A DNA stretch of 64,000 bases from Eutreptiella sp. 'Long Island Sound 2002' (GCA_964036045.1 OZ038382.1:137428761-137492760); one strand, 5' to 3'. Counted from the first letter of the stretch, positions 10,255 through 22,789 are shown. Numbers and translations are program-made. The notes: a model not told the origin generated them from the sequence alone.

Positions 10255-12830
10255 GCAGCAAAAATAATTTAGGTTAGGTTAGGTAGCCCAAAAGGCTGCC
10301 CACCTCTCGCACTTTTTTGCACCTGCTTTTTCACCCCCAACCCAATGGGTGGACAACCAACTCACCTATCATGGGTGGAGGATTTCCTCCTCAAAAGGCA
10401 ACCGCGTACGTACACCCAGAAGTACCAACCGGCACACAGCCATTATGGCACACACCCCTGTACCACGAGACAGGAAGTTGCAGTGGCAAGCTCACAGGCC
10501 CTCGTCAGGAGTCACCGCCATATCATACCAAGCAGCTGACAACAGTAGCGAACCAGGGTGTCTGCCCACAAGCCCTGCCAGTACATGAGGCACACGGCAG
10601 AACCCATGCCCAATGCAAACTCAGCCGCCCACATGCTGCATCAGTAAATATCAGCCTTAACAATACGGAGGGTTATGCAAGTGTTAACTGGGCCACTTTT
10701 CCTGCTTTTTACAGCCCCCTTTCCCTCCCTGTGATATCCCTGCCCTAGACTCTGACGAGACAAAGTTCGGATACGACCACAAGCCCCAGCCATGAAAAAC
10801 GGTGCACTCCAGAGGGCCAGTCTGGATGTGTGTGAATATGCAGTGGGCATGGGCTACAAATGCACCGTTTGGTCAAGGATCACATTGTGAATGGATTTTG
10901 GTATGCAGGGAGAATTGTCCGGATTTACCGCAGGCGAATTGCCTGGAAGATTTGTGTGTCGCAGAAGGTGGACGTTATAGGACCTTTAGGCAGTGACACA
11001 GGAAAAACAGGGGTGAAGCTAACAGGGGTGACATGCCTCAGTCCTCTGACAGCAAGCAGTGGATTCCTCTTGCGGGCCTGCTGCGGGTGTCAACAGCGTT
11101 ATTTTGCAGCTTCCAAATTAGCCGTAGCAGTTAGAAATACCCTTCTTTTTGGATGGAGAAGCCTCGTCGTTTCATGTTTAACAACACTCCGACCCGAAAT
11201 CAATGCTTGTGGAGCAGTACACTGATGGCATGACCCCACAATGGCCTTGCGCAAATCCCATATCTGTCCTTCCATCAATCCTTATGGAGCAGTAAACTTG
11301 TTCCGATCCCGCAAATGCCTTCCAACAGTTCTTACATCTGTCTTTACATACAACCCCTTTCATCTGGAGAGGCAATCATTTGGACCCAGTAGATGAGGTT
11401 GAAGTTTGTCTATTTTCCCATGTGGTTTTAGAGTGTTTATGGGGGGTGCACCGTGCACTGTGTGCGCGCTGTGCGAAAAGTCGGCTGTTTTTCACCACCG
11501 GTAGCCAGGGGTCCCAGGGTCCTGAATTCTGCACCCTACAGCCCCTGCTGGTACACCAGGGATTTTTTGTTTTAGTCTGATGCTTGCCACGGGTCCCAGG
11601 GCCCTGAATTCTGCACCCCTGATGCTGTTTTTAATGGATCATGCACGCTTCTGTAGGTGGGTGGCTTTCAGGGGTGTTTCCGGGATAATCAACTTAATAA
11701 TTGGCGCTGTGCCCGCGTTGTGCGCACGCTGTGCGAAAACGCCCCCTATGGGTTGCCACATGCATCTACGGATATTCCTCATAGGGTCAAAGGGTGTGCT
11801 TCTCCGAACAGTCTCCAAAAGATGCATATGGTACTCCGCAGGAAGAGATTTTACAAGTGGTCATACATGCTGTGGTCATGGGCAGCACAGTGTGTGGTGC
11901 TCATCTTCTGTGTCTTCATGTGGCTTTGGTGCTTTGTTGTGAACATGGTTTCGGCTTAGGGTGCTGTTTTGTATGTGCCATTCAGTGACCCGTTGCCATC
12001 ATCCTTGTGCAATCTAGCATGACCCCCTTGTGTACATAAAAGCCGCAAAGGGTCGACATGCTTGTAGCTGAATGATGGAAAGCTGAGGGAGCATGTATTT
12101 TGGGGCTATGCTTCTTCGGAGTGGAGAGTTACATATGCCAAACAGAGCCATCAAGGATGGAGAACAGACTTGCCACTGGGCTCTAAGTGGGAATCACTGG
12201 TCTGCAAACGAATTGTATCATTTTTCATCTGTGTTTTTTCTGCTTGCCACTGTCATGGTTTTTTTCTTTGCCTTATTCTTTTTGGGCGTAGCCCCATCTG
12301 GTCCATTACAGCGGACAGCTCAGTCAGCTCTGCCTTTTTTTCCCTTCTAAAAACCTTCATGTGGGTGCAGATATACACGTCCGGTGAGCATACAGAACGC
12401 CAGCGCAATCCTGGGGGGAGGGGAGTTAGCTGGTCCATGTGTAATCTACAAAGTGCGTGCTGCTTTGTGTCTGTTTTTGTGCGCATCTGTATGAGCATCC
12501 TTTGAAGGTTCTTCATTATCATTGATGTATTTGGTCCAGTTTCATTGTCAGCATCTTGCGGTGATGATATCATCCATTCCGCACTGCAGGTATGAAAAGC
12601 GTTACAAAATTTTTTCATCATTCTTCACATTCATTAGCATCTCCATTTTACTGGGTTCCCATGTGACTCCAATCTGGCCCCCTTATAACACAACAACACA
12701 GCGGCATTCAGCACCATGATGTCGATTTTCGTGCAATGTGTGGTCGGACACCAAAATTGGGGATCAACAGGTGCTGCTGGGGCACACATTGCCTGCCCAT
12801 CCCTGGGGAACCTGTATCTGCTTGCACCTC
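10255..12830. other. Stretch with no recognised gene
   Basis: No domain-bearing frame on either strand. Two related pieces lie about 80 bp apart (GGGTCCCAGGGTCCTGAATT at 11509 and GGGTCCCAGGGCCCTGAATT at 11590). A GTGCGC(AC)GCTGTGCGAAAA box occurs twice (11460 and 11720). A short (TTAGG)n-like stretch is at 10268-10285. Confidence 0.4.
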
Positions 12831-13330
12831 TTGGGGGCGCGTTAAGCGCAGTGCGCGCGCAGTGCAACTATTTGGGCGTGTGGCCGTAGTAGAAACCCAT
12901 ACTTTGTGGTACTTTGGTCATCATTGTTCTTTGATAGTAGGTTTTGATGCATTGGGGATGTGGCATTTTTGGATGTTCACCCTATTTCACCCATTTCTAC
13001 TTTTTTGCAGGAGGTTGCAGGCCATGGTGGTTGGGACGGCTGAAGACGGACTCCTCCACTTGGAATACTACCAAGATGGGTTGAGAGTGGTGAATTGGCA
13101 ATGCAAGATGGAGTCCATCTCCTTTGCCATCCCAACTTCAGACTTGCCACTAGACTGCCTTCGATCTCCGCCGCCCAACACACAGTCAAGTTCTCCCCCA
13201 AAGGCCCTTGGTCCTTCACCACTGCCACAAGAACCGGGAAGGTCCCCCTCAAGGTCCCCTCTACTCCAGTTTGAGTCGCCTAATTGTAAGGGTGTTTCCA
13301 AGGGGCGTGCCTAGTGGCTCTTCGGGGGGA
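12831..13330 (+). pseudogene. Truncated copy of the 14.1-14.8 kb SH3-like locus
   Basis: 12831-13008 matches 14128-14306, and 13028-13330 matches 14500-14790. About 190 bp (14307-14497), including the ATG and the first part of the ORF, is missing here and replaced by a short GAGGTTGCAGGCCATG filler. The remaining frame (from 13025) still encodes the conserved DGLLHLEYYQDGLRVVNWQ core and the Pro/Ser tail to a TAG near 13314. It is a dead or chimeric paralogue. Confidence 0.75.
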
Positions 13331-13339
13331 ACATAGTCT

Positions 13340-13610
13340 AAAAGTAGCGCGCAGTGCAAGGATTCCCCCCTTGCACTGCTCACTCTCAGTGCAAAACGGG
13401 AATAGCTGTGTAATATTTGCCCTTGGATGGAAGCCTGTCACCTACGCCCGCAGTGCAACAGTAGATAAGGAACAAAGAATACTGCAAGTGTAGTGCACTT
13501 GTTGTACGCGGTGCAGAACGTGGCCTATGCACACAACGCCTACCCACCAGCACTGCACGGCACTACACTGCAGTGCGCTGTATAGTACTGCACTGGTGGG
13601 TTGGGAGGGA
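13340..13610. repeat. GCAGTGCA-rich segment with terminal hairpin
   Basis: GCAGTGCA or its complement recurs more than eight times. The end, 13543-13603, is an imperfect hairpin: ACCCACCAGCACTGCA on the left pairs with TACTGCACTGGTGGGT on the right. Similar GCGCAGTGC boxes precede the duplicated locus (12847, 14145). No gene was seen. Confidence 0.6.
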
Positions 13611-14123
13611 TTCCCTTTCCCTTTTGGGGGGGGGGGGGTTCAGTGATTTGGCAGCTCCCTTTCTTGAGGGCCTGCGTAGCGGATGTGGGTGCATGATGGG
13701 CACAACCAAACTGGAGGGTCAAACACCCTTTGTGCACCTAAGAAAGAGAAAAAAAGGGATGAACAATGCATACGTGTAACAAAGTGGGACACCGCCATAT
13801 GAAACCCGATGACCAATTTGCATGTGAGGCCCTCATGCCCCTATGTGTCCCGATGCAAGGTTGCATGGTGAAATGAACAAAATTTTTGCTGCTGAAAGCC
13901 GGACCAAAAGTTCACCGTAAAGGGGGTTACCAACCTAGGTTTCAAACCTGAAAATCAAACTGAAAATCAAACCGGTAAGTGGCTTCTGGTCTGGGTTTAA
14001 GCCCTGAAAGTGGGTACTTACTGGGGCCATATAGGGGGTTACTGAATTGACTTTCTGACTTGAAAGTGACTTTACTGATGGGGGTTGCAGGTCCTCAAGG
14101 GCATGGTACCCCTTGTGGGCTGC
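13611..14123. other. Spacer between the duplicated loci
   Basis: A G run at 13626-13638, then mixed sequence. A short repeat of CTGAAAATCAAAC(C/T) and CTGAAAGTG(G/A) units lies at 13950-14070. No gene was recognised. Confidence 0.4.
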
Positions 14124-14432
14124 CCCTTGGGGGGCGCCTTAAGCGCAGTGCTCGCGCAGTGCAACTATTTGGGCGTTTGGCCATAGTAGAAACCCACACT
14201 TTGTGGTACTTTGGTCATCATTGTTCTTTGATAGTAGGTTTCGATGCATTGGGGATGTGGCATTTTTGGATGTTCACCCTATTTCACCCATTCCTACTTT
14301 TTTGCACACATTTTTTCCCCATTTCTACCACATCTACTCTATTTCTCGGTTGATTGATATGGTGATGCACTTTGAGGGTGCCTGCTATAGGACATCATAC
14401 TTCCCTCCTCATTTCTCAGGCCCACTTTCTCC

Positions 14433-14825
14433 ATGGATCTCAGTATTGGGGATAGGGTGTTCTACACCCGCTGCAATGGCCTACAAGCTCCTGCCACGGT
14501 GGTTGCGACGGCTGAAGACGGACTCCTCCACTTGGAATACTACCAAGATGGGTTGAGAGTGGTGAATTGGCAATGCAAGATGGAGTCCATCTCCTTTGCC
14601 ATCCCAACTTCAGACTTGCCACTAGACTGCCTTCGATCTCCGCCGCCCAACACACAGTCAAGTTCTCCCCCAAAGGCCCTTGGTCCTTCACCACTGCCAC
14701 AAGAACCGGGAAGGTCCCCCTCAAGGTCCCCTCCACTCCAGTTTGAGTCGCCTAATTCTAAGGGTGTTTCCAAGGGGCGTGCCTGGGGGCCCTTTGGGGG
14801 GAACATAAACCCCCCCCCCAAATAA
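14433..14825 (+). CDS. Small SH3/Tudor-like protein with Pro/Ser-rich tail, 130 aa
   Basis: The ATG at 14433 follows CTCATTTCTCAG, a plausible acceptor. Residues 1-60 read SIGDRVFYTR, then PATVVATAEDGLLHLEYYQ and DGLRVVNWQ. This is the GDxVxY / ATVV / LEYYQDG pattern of a small beta-barrel (SH3, Tudor or chromo-like) domain. Residues 65-130 are Pro/Ser/Gly-rich without structure, ending at TAA 14823. The upstream 300 bp is duplicated at 12831. A comparable module opens the multidomain region at 21610. A role in binding chromatin or a mobile-element product is inference; the fold call needs a profile search. Confidence 0.45.
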   Translation: MDLSIGDRVFYTRCNGLQAPATVVATAEDGLLHLEYYQDGLRVVNWQCKMESISFAIPTSDLPLDCLRSPPPNTQSSSPPKALGPSPLPQEPGRSPSRSPPLQFESPNSKGVSKGRAWGPFGGNINPPPK

Positions 14826-15245
14826 CGTACCCCGGGGTACGGTATTTGCCTGACGCTCAATAGGGCCAGGGGGGTACACTTTTTGGGGGGGTACGCTATT
14901 TGGGTGTTTCGCTGTCACCCTCACCCTCACCCCCCTTTGCCTTCTCTTTCGTCATAGGTATGCAGCCCTGTCCACATCAATGGCATCCGGCTCCGATGCT
15001 GATGCGGCTGTAGATATGCTTTGTGTGCATGCTTGCTATAGACAAACCTGCAAACCACAATCACCACTTTCTTCAAGTGAGCTACTGTGTTGTGGTGTTG
15101 AGACCGTATCCTGAATTTGTTTGTGTTTCGTTTGCTTGTATGTGATGAAAAGGGGGTACAGTATTTGGCAAAACGCTTATTAAGCCAAGGGGGGTACACT
15201 ATTTGGGGGGGTACACTATTTGGGGGGGTACCTTATTTTGGGGGG
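14826..15245 (+). repeat. GGGGGGTACACTATTTG units around a short unique core
   Basis: The segment starts with a perfect palindrome CGTACCCCGGGGTACG (14827-14842). GGGGGTAC(A/G)(C/G)TATTTGG-like units lie at about 14870, 14888, 15155, 15190, 15207 and 15224; the last three are 17-18 bp apart. They flank a unique core (14930-15145) with no gene. It resembles a small non-autonomous element with subterminal repeats, but no target duplication was identified. Confidence 0.5.
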
Positions 15246-15670
15246 GGGGTTTAGTGCAAGGATTCCCCCTTGCTTGGTTGGTTTCATTGACCGGCACAGC
15301 TGAGCTCTTGCTTCAATGACTGGAGGTCTAATTTAACACCCTGCGTGTGCTTGTACAACACTGGTTTTTTGGGCATTTTGATCTAGCTCGAGTTTTTGGG
15401 CTCAAATGGAAGTCCATGGAGTGCGCTCAATTACTATTCAACTACAGTTGTGGAACACCTTGTACAAGTCACATGCATTCTGGGCAACATTCCATGGTAG
15501 CACCATTCTACGCTAAGGCTACCTCAGTCACACCGCTCCCCGACACCGCGCACGAGGCTTCCTCATGGTGGTGCTGTCGCAAAGTGCAGAACCCGCCAAG
15601 AAATTGTCCCAATACTGCATTGTGGATCTACCGAAGCAGCACTTTGGATTGTGGTAGACTTTTGTGGAGT
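15246..15670. other. Unique spacer before the 15.7-19.7 kb satellite
   Basis: No gene recognised. A 141-aa frame (15347-15772) runs into the satellite and has no domain. The TGCAAGGATTCCCCCTTGC sequence at 15253 also occurs at 13357, linking this flank to the 13.3-kb segment. Confidence 0.4.
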
Positions 15671-15671
15671 C

Positions 15672-18600
15672 TAGCCCCCGCAACCCCCTTCAATAACATG
15701 ACTCTTGCGGTGGCTCTAGAGCGCCTTGTGTGTGCATCTTGGGTATGCACCATCTTGTATGTGCACCGCTAACCCTTTCCAAGCTGCGGCTCGCTACGCT
15801 CAATGCAAGGGCCGGCTAGTGCACCCCCCTTTACTAACATGACTCTTGTGCTGTCTACAAAGTGCCCTCTTTGTGCACAACCCTGTGTACGCACCACCTT
15901 GTGTATGCACCATGTTATGTGTGCACCACCAACCCTCGCGCTATCCCACGTGCAGCTGCCAACGCTTCCCACGGTACGGATCCCTGCGGCCGAAGCGGCG
16001 GCCAGACACCCCACCCCCCGTCACTAGCATGACTCCTATGGTGGCTATCCGCCCGGTGCGTGCACCGCCTTCTGTCTACACTGGTTTGTGTCTGCACCAT
16101 TTTATGTGTGCGCTGCCAACCTTGGTGTTGTCCCACGTGCATTTGCCAGCCCTTCCAACGCAACAGCTGGCTACGCTCAATGCGGAGGCCAGCCCCCACA
16201 CCCCCCCTTTACTAACATGACTCTTGCGGTGGCTACAAAGTGCCTTGTTTGTGCACTGCCTTGTGTACACGGCACCTTGTGTTTGCACCATGTTATGTGT
16301 GCACCGCCAACCCTGGCGCTCTCCCAAGTGCAATTGCCAGCCTTTTCAACGCCACAACTCGCTACCCTCAATGCGGAGGTCAGCCGCCACACCCCCTTTT
16401 AGTAACATGAGTCCTGCGGTGGCTACAAACTGCCTTGTGTGTGCAGTGCCTTGTGTTTGCACCACCTTGTGTATGCACCATGTGATGTGTGCACCGCCAA
16501 CCCTGGCGCGGTCCCACATGCAACTGCCAGCCCTTGCCACGCACCAGCTCGCTACGCTCGATACGGAGGCTAGCCCCCGCACCTCCGTTTCAATAACTTG
16601 ACTCTTGCGGTGGTTATAGTGTGCTTTGTTTGTGCACCGCCATGGGTATGCACCATCTTGTGTGTGCACTACTAATCCTTTCCAAGCTACGGCTTGCTGC
16701 GCTCAATGCGGACCCGAGCACCCACACCCCCCTGTACTACCATGACTCTTGCGGTGGCTACAAACTGCTTTGTGTCTGCACTGCCTTGTGCATGGCCCAC
16801 CTTGTGTATGCACCATGTTACGTGTGCCCCGCCAACCCTAGCGTTTCCCACGTGCAACTACCATTCCTTCACACACAACGGCTGGTTGCGCTCAATGCGA
16901 GGGCCACCCCCCGCACCCCCCTTTCAATAACCTGACTCTCGCGGTGGCTATAAAGCGCTTTGTGTGTGCAACGCCTTGGGTATGCACCATCTTGGGTGTG
17001 CACCACTCACCCTTTCCAAACTACGGCTCACTACACTCATTACATTCGCCTCCGCTACCCTCTTCAATCACATGACTCCTACTGTGGCTACAAAGCGCCT
17101 TGTGTGTGCACCGCCTTGTCTACGTACCACCTGTATGCACCATGTTATGTGTGCACCGCCAACCCTGGCGCTCTCCCATGTGCGACTGCTAACCCTTCCC
17201 ACGCACCAGCTTGCTACGCTCAATGTGGAGGCCAGCCCTTGCACCTCCCCCTTCATTAACATGCCTCTTGTGGTGGCTATGCAGCGCTTTGTGTGTGCAC
17301 CGCCTTGGGTCTGCACCATCTTGTGAGTGCACCACTAACCCTTTCTAAGCTACGGCTCACTACAGTCAATGCGGAGGCGACCCTCCGCCCCCCCCTTTAC
17401 TAACATGACGCCTGCGTGGGCTACAAACCGCCTTGTGTCTGCATGGCGTTGTGTACACAGCACCTTGTGCATGCACCATGTTATGTGTGCACCACCAATC
17501 CTAGCGCTGTGCCACGTGCAACTGCCAGCCCTTCCCACGCAACAGCTCGCGACGCTCAATGCGGGGGACAACTCCTACACCCCGTGTTCAATAATGTGAC
17601 TCTTGCGGTGGCTAGAATATGCGTTGTGCATGCGCGGCTTTGTGTACGCACCACCTTGTGTATGCACCATGTTATGTGTGCACCGCCTACCCTAGCTTTG
17701 TCCCACGTGCAACTGCCAACCCTTCACACGCTACGGCTCGCTGCGCTCGATGCGGGGGCGAACCGCGGCACCCCCCCCCTTCATAACATGACTCTTGCGA
17801 TGGCTATAGAGTTCCTTGTGTGTCCACCGCCTTGGGTATGCATGACGTTGTGTGCGCACCGCTAACCCTTTCCAAATTACGGCTCACTACGTTCCATGCG
17901 GTGGGGATCCCCCAGACCGCCTGTTACTAACATCACTCATGTGGTGGCTACAAACCGCCTTGTATGTGCACTGCCTTGTGTACGCACTACCTTGTGCATG
18001 CACCATGTTATGTTTGCACCGCCAACCATGGCGTCGTCCCACGTGCAACTGCCAGCCCCTCCCACGCAACAACTCGCTACGCTCGATGATGGGGCCAGCC
18101 ACCGCACCACCCTGCAATAACATGACTCTTGCAGTGGCTAGAGAGCTCCTTGTGTATGCACCGCCTTGGGTATGCACCATCTTGTGTGTGCACCGCTAAC
18201 CCTTTCGAAACTACGGCTCATACACTCATTGCGGAGTGCACCCCCAACACCCCCGTATCCTAACATGACACTTGCGGTGGCTACAAACTGCCTTGCGTGT
18301 GCACGGCGTTGTGTACGCAGCACCTTGTGTATGCACCATTATATGTGTGCGCTGCCAACCCTAGTGCTGTCCCACGTGCAACTGCCAACCCTTCCCACGC
18401 TACGGCACGCTACGCTCAATGTGGGGGCCACCAGCCGCACCCCCCCCCCCCCCTCAATTACATGAGTCGTGCGGTGGCTATATGCCGACTTGTGTGTGCT
18501 CCCCCTTGTGTTTGCACCGGCTTGTGTATGCACCATGTTATGTGTGCACCGCCAACCCTAGCGCAGTGCCACATGCAGCTGCCAGCCCTCCCCACGCACT

Positions 18601-19730
18601 AGCTCGATACGCTCGATGCGGGGTGAGCCGCCGCACCCCCCGTCAATAACATGACTCGTGCAGCGGCCGTAGAGCGCCTTGTTTGTGCACCGCCTTGGGT
18701 ACGCACCATCTTGTGTATGCACCATATTATGTGTGCGCCGCGAACCGTGGAGTTGTCCCACGTACAACTGCCAGCCCTTCCCACGCACAAGCTCCCTACG
18801 CTCGATGCGGCGGCCAGCCCCTTCGATAACCTGTCTCTTGCGGTGGCTATAGAACGCCTTTTGTGTGCACCGCCTCGGGTATGCACCATCTTGTGTGTGC
18901 CCCGCTAACCCTTTCCAAACTACGGCTCACTACACTCAATTCGGAAGCAAGCCCCCACACCCATCTAGAATAACAGTACTCCCAGTGGGGCTGCAAACCG
19001 CCTTGTGTGTGCACAGTGTTGTGTACGCACCACTTTGTGTATTCAACATGTTATGTGTGCTTGGCCAGCTGTGGCCATGTTGCACATGCAACTGCCAGCC
19101 CTTCACCTGCAACAGCTTGCTACGCTCGATGCGGGGGCTAGTTGCATCCCCCCTTCAATAACATGACTCTTGCGGTGGCTATGAACTGCATTGTGCGTGC
19201 ACGGCCTTGTGTACCTACCACGTTGTGTATGCACAATGTTATGTATGCATCGCCAACCGTGGCGGTGTCCCTCATGCACTTGCCAACCCTTCCCACGCAA
19301 TAGCTTGCTACGCTCCATGCGGGGCCGGTCGCCGCACCCCCCGTCAATAACGTGACTCTTGCAGTGGCTAGAGAGCGCCTTGTGTGTGCACCGCCTTGGG
19401 TATGCACCAACTTGTTTGTGCACGCTAACCCTTTCCAAGCTACGGCTCGGTACACTCAACGCGGAGGCGAAACCCCCACACCCCTCTTCAATAAACACGA
19501 CTCGTGCGGTGGCGACAAACGTCTTTTTGTATGCACGGTGTTGTGTACGCACCACCTTGTGTATGCACCATGTTGTGTGTCCTCTGCTAGCCGCCGTATT
19601 GTTCCACGTGCAACTGCCAACCCTCATAGGCAACACCTCGCTACGCGGGATGCGGGGGCTAGCCACCGCACCCTTGCTTCAATAACATGACTCCTACGGT
19701 GGCTATACATCGCCTTGTGCAGGATTGTGT
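15672..19730 (+). repeat. Satellite array with alternating ~190-bp and ~143-bp units
   Basis: AACATGACTCTTGCGGTGGC or a variant marks each unit start, about 24 times between 15695 and 19685. Spacings fall into two classes: 140-144 bp (8 times) and 177-198 bp (15 times). Long units carry CATGTTATGTGTGCACCGCC, CCCACGTGCAACTGCCAGCC and CTCGCTACGCTCAATGCGG. Short units lack about 47 bp of the middle and have CCCTTTCCAAGCTACGGCTC. The many 70-120 aa Cys/Pro-rich frames on both strands are produced by the repeat and should not be annotated as genes. Confidence 0.92.
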
Positions 19731-20084
19731 ATAGCGACCAAGGTGCTCATCGGACACCAGACGTCGGACTTTTATGGAGCGCCATTATGCAACCATAAAC
19801 CAACCACCCCCCCCCCCCCAGCCCCCCCATGATGCAAGACACCCCCCCCCCTACATCCCACATTGGACACCCACAATGTAAGACGTCCCCCACTGGACCT
19901 TCCTTAGTCCGTCCTCACCCCCACTCATGAGTGCTTTTCTACCCCCCCCCCCCGCGCGGAAAGAATGTTGTGTGTTTATTTGTATGAAGCTTGGAAAATG
20001 ATTTGGAAAAGACCCCCCTCTCTCTGTGGTGTGTTTATTTGCAGGACTTGAATGTACCATTTGATTATAGTCTTTCCTTTGTTT
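19731..20084. other. Poly(C)-rich stretch
   Basis: C runs of 8-14 nt at about 19806-19820, 19842-19850 and 19940-19952 alternate with short unique DNA. GTGTTTATTTG occurs twice (19973, 20031). No gene seen. Confidence 0.5.
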
Positions 20085-20275
20085 AATGGTGCCTGTTGTG
20101 CTTTGCGTGCTTCGCTTTCCTTTGCAGTTCATGTTTGTCTTCGTGTAGAACGGGAAAAGAATTGGAACACCCCCCCCTCCCCCCCCGCTCTTGTATGAGC
20201 ATCAAGAAAAACTTGTCCCCCCTCATGGGATGTAATATGTTTTGTGGCCTGTCCGGGAAAACACAGCAAACCACG
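20085..20275 (+). repeat. ~180-bp dispersed direct repeat, copy 1
   Basis: Shares GCTTCGCTTTCCTTTGC, CATGTTTGTCTTC, a poly(C) run, CTTGTATGAGCAT, a second C run and TTTTGTGGCCTGTCC with copy 2 at 20935-21110. The two copies are about 850 bp apart. Confidence 0.75.
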
Positions 20276-20934
20276 AATGGAAAATATGTGTGTGAACGTA
20301 TGTCTCATTTGTTTGATGTTCGTGTGGTTACCATGACCTTTTTATTTGTGAATCCGAATTGCATCGATAAAATTTGCGCTCTTCGTGATGTAAACCCCTG
20401 TGGCAGCATAGCCAGACTCCAGTCTGAGTTGTGACGTTGTGGCTGTATGTGAATTGGTTCATGTTCCCCACCCGCGTTGCCTGTGGAGTCAAGACTTCTT
20501 GCATGCCCTTCAATGATTCCTATTCGATGTGTGCAGGCACCGTGTGGGGATGGGTTGTTGTTGTTGGGTTTGTGCGCAGGCACGTACCCCTGCGGGGACA
20601 TTTTTCTTAATGCCTGCTTTGTACCAACAGCCCCTTTAAAAGACACATTCTCGTGGTGGGAATCAATCATCACATCCGTGTCCAACACAACATGTGCCTG
20701 TGTATATGTTAGTCGGCATCGAGGATGACCTCTTGATGCCGGGCACTAGGCACTAGAGTCCACACAAATGTACTTGCATAAGCGTCACAGGGTCCTGCGT
20801 TTTTGAGCCACAACATGATATATGAGAAGGAGCTCTGCATTGGTTGATGTGTTGTGTGAATGTATGTTGCAACTCTGACTATGATGCTGACCCTTGAGGC
20901 AGAAAACCTTGCTTGTAGGCTCACCCTTGGCGCC
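20276..20934. other. Spacer without recognised gene
   Basis: Both strands have short frames only; the longest (20305-20688, minus, 127 aa) has no recognisable motif. GATGCCGGGCACTAGGCACTAG near 20735 is a short duplication. Confidence 0.35.
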
Positions 20935-21110
20935 GTGCCTCCTCTACTTTGCATTCTTCGCTTTTCTTTGCTCTCCATGTTTGTCTTCAAGTGGAATTCA
21001 ATTGGAAACCACAACCCCCCCCCCTCCCCCTTGTATGAGCATTTGAAAAAGACCCCCCCCCCCTCAGGATGCAATATGTCTTGTGGCCTGTCCGCAAAAC
21101 ATGCCAAGTG
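20935..21110 (+). repeat. ~180-bp dispersed direct repeat, copy 2
   Basis: Counterpart of 20085-20275 in the same order, with CATTCTTCGCTTTTCTTTGC, CATGTTTGTCTTCAAG, two C runs, TTGTATGAGCATTTG and CTTGTGGCCTGTCC. Confidence 0.75.
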
Positions 21111-21576
21111 CGAGGAAGATGTGGTAAAACACTCCATGCACAGGTGTGTTTCTCCAAGGGCTAAGAATGGTCCAAGGGCACATGCGAGTGGTGGACCATG
21201 TAGTGATGTGTGCTGTCAACTGCCATTCCATGTGTCCATGCCCTTCCTCTACGTTGTTGTGTACACCACAGTTGTTTTTGCCTACTACACCCTTCGAGGT
21301 GCAGACATTTGTTCCGCGGCCTCAACCCTAGCGTTGCAGGCCACAAAACTCCACTTCTCCCCTTGCTGCTACCGTCCCCCCCCCTTTGCAAAATCCCACC
21401 CCTTGCCATCCCCCCCCCCCCCCGGGAGACCGTCACTTCCATGTTTTCCTAGTTAACATGTATTGTGCTGGTTCGTGTTGCCTATGTGCTTTACGCATGG
21501 CCTTGCATGGCTTTCCCATTACCTCAAATCAAGCACCTGTGTGTGTTCTGTGATATTCTCTCTCTAAAGGCGTTGT

Positions 21577-22290
21577 ATGGGTGTGTTGTGTTGCTACTTC
21601 AGACACAAGATGTTTTCTCCCAGTGACCATGTACGGTACCACTCATACACGCTTGGTGCACATGTGTTTGCCCTTGTCTTGGGCCCTTCACCATATGAGC
21701 CACAGTTTTGCCAGATTCGGTACATACGCCCTGGTGGGGACACTCCGTTGGATCATGAGAGTGCCCCACTCTCAAGGCTACATGTTGTGGCGGTTGAATC
21801 ACCCAAGTCTCCACAGTCGCCGGACATTACCCCCATGGCTCCGCAATCCCAAGCACCGGGGCAGCCCACACAACACACTATGGCCGCCACTGTGCCCCGG
21901 AAGCGCAGCTTGCAGCCCACATTGGATGCCTTCTTGAAGCCGAATTTAATTTTGTTGGACGATGGTAGTGATGCCATTGTGTAATTCACGGGCAATCCCG
22001 ACCAACCGAAACGTCCTCGGTCTCCCACCGTAGCCGAGGATGAATTTTTTGTGCCGGCCGTGAAAAGCCCCGCAAAATGCCGTTCTAAGGCACTGTGCCT
22101 TTTGCAGCCACTCCGAAAATACAGAGAGCCGAAGGAGAACTTGGCTGCATTGGATTATGCGGAGCGGACTTCAGAGTACCAAGCGGCCGAGGATTTAGGT
22201 ACCACCCTTCCTTCTGCATTGCACATTGTCGTTTGTACCGTCCGTGGCAATTTTCAGTTTCTCGGTCGTTACAATTTGGGCATGTGTTAA
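21577..22290 (+). pseudogene. Pogo/CENP-B-type transposase relative, N-terminal part (SH3-like, PIP-box-like, psq-type HTH)
   Basis: The ATG at 21577 opens a frame; M12 at 21610 (MFSPSDHVRYHSYTLG) is also possible. Residues 12-75 form a small SH3-like module ending DHESAPLSRLHVV. Residues 113-120 (QPTLDAFL after KRS) fit a PCNA-interacting (PIP) box. A TAA at 21982 interrupts, but the same frame continues with PKRPRSPT, then ENLAALDYAERTSEYQAAEDL, which resembles a psq-type helix-turn-helix, until 22198. AG|GTACC at 22197-22203 is a plausible donor; beyond it the frame degenerates to TAA at 22288. Drosophila pogo transposase is known to bind PCNA, so the motif fits the family. No DDE domain was found. 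Confidence 0.5.
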
Positions 22291-22337
22291 TATTGGGGCA
22301 TGATTTTCTGGGCTGTCAACACCAAAGCTTTTGAGAG

Positions 22338-22560
22338 AATCACAAGCCATTAGCGCGAAATTTGAAAAGGCGCCGTGTGAAGGTGACCGACACAAGACTT
22401 TACATCCAGGAAAGCGGTCACAATACCATGAGACGGAGGGGCACTTGCAACGTTGGATCATCCGCAAGCGTAACAAGCGGATTCCATTGACAAAAAGCAT
22501 GGTTATCCGCAAGTCACAAGAGTGGAACGCCAAGTGTACTGATTAGGAGCCTCCCCGTTT
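22338..22560 (+). pseudogene. CENP-B-type helix-turn-helix (probable next exon)
   Basis: The frame from about 22338 reads SQAISAKFEKAP, then LHPGKRSQYHETEGHLQRWI, IRKRNKRIPLTKSMVIRKSQ and EWN. The YxExEgxLxxWI...RxxxIPLTxxMVxxKAxE pattern matches the CENP-B/Tc5-type HTH of pogo-like transposases. A phase-compatible acceptor (AG at 22336-22337) would join it to 22198 through a ~139-bp GT-AG intron; that is inference. A TAG at 22544 is followed in frame by PRLEKWWTVFRV, where this family has a GWWxRFxxR-type helix. The frame then meets TGA at about 22592. No DDE catalytic domain was detected downstream. Confidence 0.55.
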
Positions 22561-22599
22561 GGAGAAATGGTGGACGGTTTTTCGGGTGTGAAAGGGGCC

Positions 22600-22730
22600 T
22601 TGAAACACCCTTGCAACCCCCCCCCCCCGGGAGACCGTCATTTGGCGACCGTGTCCCCCCACCCCACCCGGCACATCGTCGCGTGCCAACCTGAGAGTTT
22701 GCAAGGGGGGGGGGGGTACTTTCATTCCTA
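22600..22730. other. Poly(C)/poly(G) patch
   Basis: A C run at 22617-22628, CGGGAGACCGTCA, and a G run at 22706-22717. The CCCCCGGGAGACCGTCA sequence also occurs at 21414-21435, so this is a short dispersed repeat inserted downstream of the HTH exon. Confidence 0.55.
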
Positions 22731-22789
22731 CGTGCCTTTGAGCCACAGCAATTGTTTCTGGTCCAAGCCCTAGCGCTCACCGACCAAAC